DNA from: Chitinophaga pinensis
GTDB lineage: Bacteria > Bacteroidota > Bacteroidia > Chitinophagales > Chitinophagaceae
Length of the DNA stretch: 64,000 bases
NCBI GenBank assembly: GCA_945878115.1
Contig: CAMDVD010000007.1
Location: 1 to 64,000 of the forward strand
Reading direction: 5' to 3'
Shown here: positions 61,250 through 64,000 of the stretch, in pieces
Layout: the number at the start of each line of letters is the position of its first letter
Numbering within the stretch: position 1 is the first letter of the stretch
Notes under the pieces: model-generated
Told to the model about the DNA's origin: nothing
Database searches by the model: none
Seen by the model: the letters and a program-made list of their open reading frames with translations, nothing else
Made by a program: the position numbers and the translations under genes

Positions 61250-64000
61250 ATGACAAAAGCAGTTGTGGTTTTTTTTATCGCATTTTCCTTTTTTTCTAGA
61301 AGTGTAGCGCAAGACAAAATCTTTACCATAAATTCTGGAGATCTCCTGAAACAAGGTTTAGAATATCATGATAAGGATGAATTTAAAAAGGCAATCAAGG
61401 AATATGAACAGATTCCGGAAAATGATACCAATTATCATTGGGCATTATATGAGTTGGCATTATCGGCAAGAGCGGATAGCCAGTATGCACTTTGCAAACA
61501 AACATTATTACATGCATTAACCTTACTCCCTAGCGAATATGAACATGATGATTATATTTTGTTATGCAGTGTTCTAGATGATGAAAACAAATTTGATTCA
61601 GCTGCAGTGGTTGTTCGCAAAGGCATACAACGTTTTCCTAATTCATTCAGGATGTTACATACCAGTGCAGTGAATTGCTATTTAGCAGGAAAAATGGATT
61701 CGGCAGTTGCCATTTTTGAACGGGTATTATTAATGAATCCCTATGCATACAATACCCATTATATGATGGGTTACATTGCAGAACATAAAGGCTATCCTAT
61801 ACAAGCCATGTTGAGTTATACCATGAGTTTACTTTTGAGCCCCACTGGAACACGCTCTCAGCAAGCCTTAAACGGATTGTATCAATTGTCCAATTTATCA
61901 GATGCGGTAGTGGATAGCTTTACGAATAGAAAAGCACAAAACTATTTTAAAGAAGACTACACAGATTTAGAAGTCTATTTCAAATCCAAAATTGCATTAG
62001 AAAAAAAATATAAAATTCAAACTAGCCTTGACGAAACCTTATTCCGACAACTCAATTTAGTGTGTGATAAAATTACAGAATCTCAAAACCTCAATGAATT
62101 TTGGGGTTCTTATTATGTACCTATTTATCGCTATTTATTTACGCATAATCAATTTGAAGCCTTGACGGTTCGCATGGTTGCTGGCGTGCAATCGGCAGAT
62201 GTGCAAAAGCTGGTTAAGTCGCATGATAAAGAGATAGGCAACATGGGTACTAAAGTTGCTGATTATCTCAATGAAATTGGCTATCAACATACTTTAGACA
62301 AAACAAAAAGAACAGATGACATTGGTACTATATTCGAAGACAATGTGCCAGTAGCGAAAGGTAAATTGGTCAACAATGATAAAAAAAATCTGCAGGGCGA
62401 ATGGACTTTCTTTAATGGTTTTGGCGACCCATTACATATTAATAATTACCGAAATGGTGCTCTGCAAGGCATCACCAAATCCTACTATTACACAGGCGTA
62501 TTAAAAGAAGAAGGTTTTTGGGAAAATGGGAAATTAAATGGACATGCGAGTGAATATTATTCGAATGGATTGATGAAAACGAATGGCGTTTATGTCAATA
62601 GCAAAAAAGAAAATAGCTATACAGAATATTATAATAATGGGAGCAAGGCACTAGAAGAAACCTATAAAAATGGAGATAGAATTGGACCTTCTACTATTTA
62701 TTATGAGTCTGGTTCACCGCATTACCAAATCAATTATGTCGATAATGAAGTAGATGGTTTGGTAAAAGAATTTTATAAAGATGGACATGTATACAGCACC
62801 GTGATGTTGAAAAAAGGAAAGTCAAATGGTGAAATGACGATCTATCATCGCAATGGAAATGTAGCTACAAAAGGACAAATGGTGAATGGTGAAAGAGATG
62901 GTGATTTTATGAATTATGATGACAATAATAAATTGAGCTCTAAGGAAAAATATAGTAAAGGTAAACTCGATGGTAGTCAAATTTATTATTACCCCAATGG
63001 TCTAGAAAGTAGTGTTACCAACTATGACAAAGGCGACAAAGAAGGTATATCTACAGATAAAGATGAAGAGGGTAGAATAGAATGCATCACTGAATATAAG
63101 AAAGGGCATATCAAAAAAATTAATTTCTACAATGTACTCACCAACCAAATTGTAAGCAGCAGTGAGATGGATGATAAACAAAAAAATTTACTGAAATTAT
63201 ACAATACCACCGGCAATTTGACCAAAGAAGTAGTATGCGATCGAGATGGTATTTTTAATGGAGAATATAAATCGTATTACTACAATGGGAAATTGAAAAA
63301 TGTTGTAGAATATGTCAAAGGAGATCAAGAAGGGAAAATGATTTCTTATTTTAGCAATGGCAAAGTGAACACCGATTATAATTATGAAGCAGGTGAAATG
63401 GATGGTCGATACAAACGATTTTTTTCCAATGGAATATTGGCAGAAGAAGGAGAATATACCAATGGCAAGAGACAAGGTTTTTGGTACACCTATAACAATA
63501 TTGGAAATTTAATTGACAAAGAATACTATCTAAATGATGAAATGCATGGACCACAATATTATTATTGGGGCAATGGTAAAATAAATAAAAAAGAAGTATT
63601 TGACAAAGGACTCGAAACCCAAATCATACAATTTGATACAAATGGAAATATCACTTTAGACCATAAAATAAAATTGGGTGAACCTAATACCATAACTGAG
63701 AAAAATCCAATTGGTAAAATTGCCCGAACCTATACATTTACTCGAAATTATTTACAAGGTAAACACACGAATTTTTATCCCAATAATTCAACAATGGCCA
63801 TAAGCTATTTTAAAAATGGTTTGCGAGATAGTGCTTACATGAGTTACCATGCCAATGGGAAAATTAAAACAAATGGACAGTATGCCATGAATGAAAAAAC
63901 GGGCACTTGGAAAAATGAAAATAGAGCAGGTGAAACAGAAAGTATCAATCATTATAAAATGGATGAGAGTGAAGGCACAGATACATTGTTCACCCAACAT
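61250..64000 (+). CDS. exported TPR and MORN_2-repeat protein, partial (runs off window)
   Basis: From the ATG at 61250 the frame stays open to the window end (917 codons, no stop), which is why the ORF track lacks it. It begins MTKAVVVFFIAFSFFSRSVAQ, a signal peptide. Residues about 30-240 are TPR-like (ALYELALSARADSQYALCK, AVAIFERVLLMNPYAYN). From about residue 370 on are many YwqK/MORN_2 repeats of about 22-24 residues (GEWTFFNGFGDPLHI, GHASEYYSNGLMKTNG, GEMTIYHRNGN). Probably periplasmic or outer-membrane-associated. The minus-strand ORFs here are shadows. Confidence 0.85.
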   Translation, partial: MTKAVVVFFIAFSFFSRSVAQDKIFTINSGDLLKQGLEYHDKDEFKKAIKEYEQIPENDTNYHWALYELALSARADSQYALCKQTLLHALTLLPSEYEHDDYILLCSVLDDENKFDSAAVVVRKGIQRFPNSFRMLHTSAVNCYLAGKMDSAVAIFERVLLMNPYAYNTHYMMGYIAEHKGYPIQAMLSYTMSLLLSPTGTRSQQALNGLYQLSNLSDAVVDSFTNRKAQNYFKEDYTDLEVYFKSKIALEKKYKIQTSLDETLFRQLNLVCDKITESQNLNEFWGSYYVPIYRYLFTHNQFEALTVRMVAGVQSADVQKLVKSHDKEIGNMGTKVADYLNEIGYQHTLDKTKRTDDIGTIFEDNVPVAKGKLVNNDKKNLQGEWTFFNGFGDPLHINNYRNGALQGITKSYYYTGVLKEEGFWENGKLNGHASEYYSNGLMKTNGVYVNSKKENSYTEYYNNGSKALEETYKNGDRIGPSTIYYESGSPHYQINYVDNEVDGLVKEFYKDGHVYSTVMLKKGKSNGEMTIYHRNGNVATKGQMVNGERDGDFMNYDDNNKLSSKEKYSKGKLDGSQIYYYPNGLESSVTNYDKGDKEGISTDKDEEGRIECITEYKKGHIKKINFYNVLTNQIVSSSEMDDKQKNLLKLYNTTGNLTKEVVCDRDGIFNGEYKSYYYNGKLKNVVEYVKGDQEGKMISYFSNGKVNTDYNYEAGEMDGRYKRFFSNGILAEEGEYTNGKRQGFWYTYNNIGNLIDKEYYLNDEMHGPQYYYWGNGKINKKEVFDKGLETQIIQFDTNGNITLDHKIKLGEPNTITEKNPIGKIARTYTFTRNYLQGKHTNFYPNNSTMAISYFKNGLRDSAYMSYHANGKIKTNGQYAMNEKTGTWKNENRAGETESINHYKMDESEGTDTLFTQH

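Overview
The window looks like chromosomal DNA of a member of the Bacteroidota, plausibly Chitinophagia-like. The evidence is the AT-rich composition, the uppS-bamA-ompH-ompH order, S46 peptidase, BshB1, DUF4294 and DUF5723-like proteins, outer-membrane barrels with Gln after the signal peptide (AQ cleavage), TAnnTTTG promoter elements, and few Shine-Dalgarno sequences. No rRNA or tRNA gene was seen, so the placement rests on gene content only.

Layout. 0-5.4 kb is an accessory, duplicated patch: a retropepsin-MORN fusion, a MORN-only paralogue, small membrane proteins, and a tyrosine-recombinase fragment between 17-bp direct repeats. 5.4-12.9 kb is an envelope and housekeeping block on the minus strand (alaS; uppS, bamA, two Skp/OmpH chaperones). 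13.3-20.4 kb holds a carboxypeptidase-regulatory-like protein, purB, a REP-associated transposase (RAYT) with its repeat arrays, an outer-membrane protein, a lipoprotein gene broken by an in-frame TAG, and prfA. 20.7-29.4 kb carries a beta-barrel protein, an FAH-family hydrolase, the deoC-ALDH-half-ALDH cluster, a frameshifted lipoprotein, a palindromic repeat array, an aldo/keto reductase and recO. 29.4-36.5 kb holds two TMTC-like TPR membrane proteins with a small lipoprotein, and an S46 dipeptidyl peptidase.

36.9-47.7 kb is a complete nuoABCDHIJKLMN operon (11 subunits, no nuoEFG), interrupted twice by intergenic repeat insertions. 48-54 kb contains a sirtuin, an L,D-transpeptidase, a second RAYT with its own palindrome family and a duplicated host-gene tail, and a LamG/Ig/collagen/Lcl surface protein. 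53.6-61.2 kb is metabolic and envelope genes (bshB1, DUF4294, purD, anmK, upp, a YoaK-like gene, nadD, an LpxL-like acyltransferase). The right edge is an open TPR plus MORN_2 repeat protein that the ORF track missed because it has no stop in the window.

The main themes are envelope biogenesis (BamA, Skp, acyltransferase, LDT, AnmK), core nucleotide/NAD/thiol metabolism, an NADH-module-free complex I, and an unusually rich set of palindromic and tandem repeats. At least two of these repeat families are tied to their own RAYT genes.
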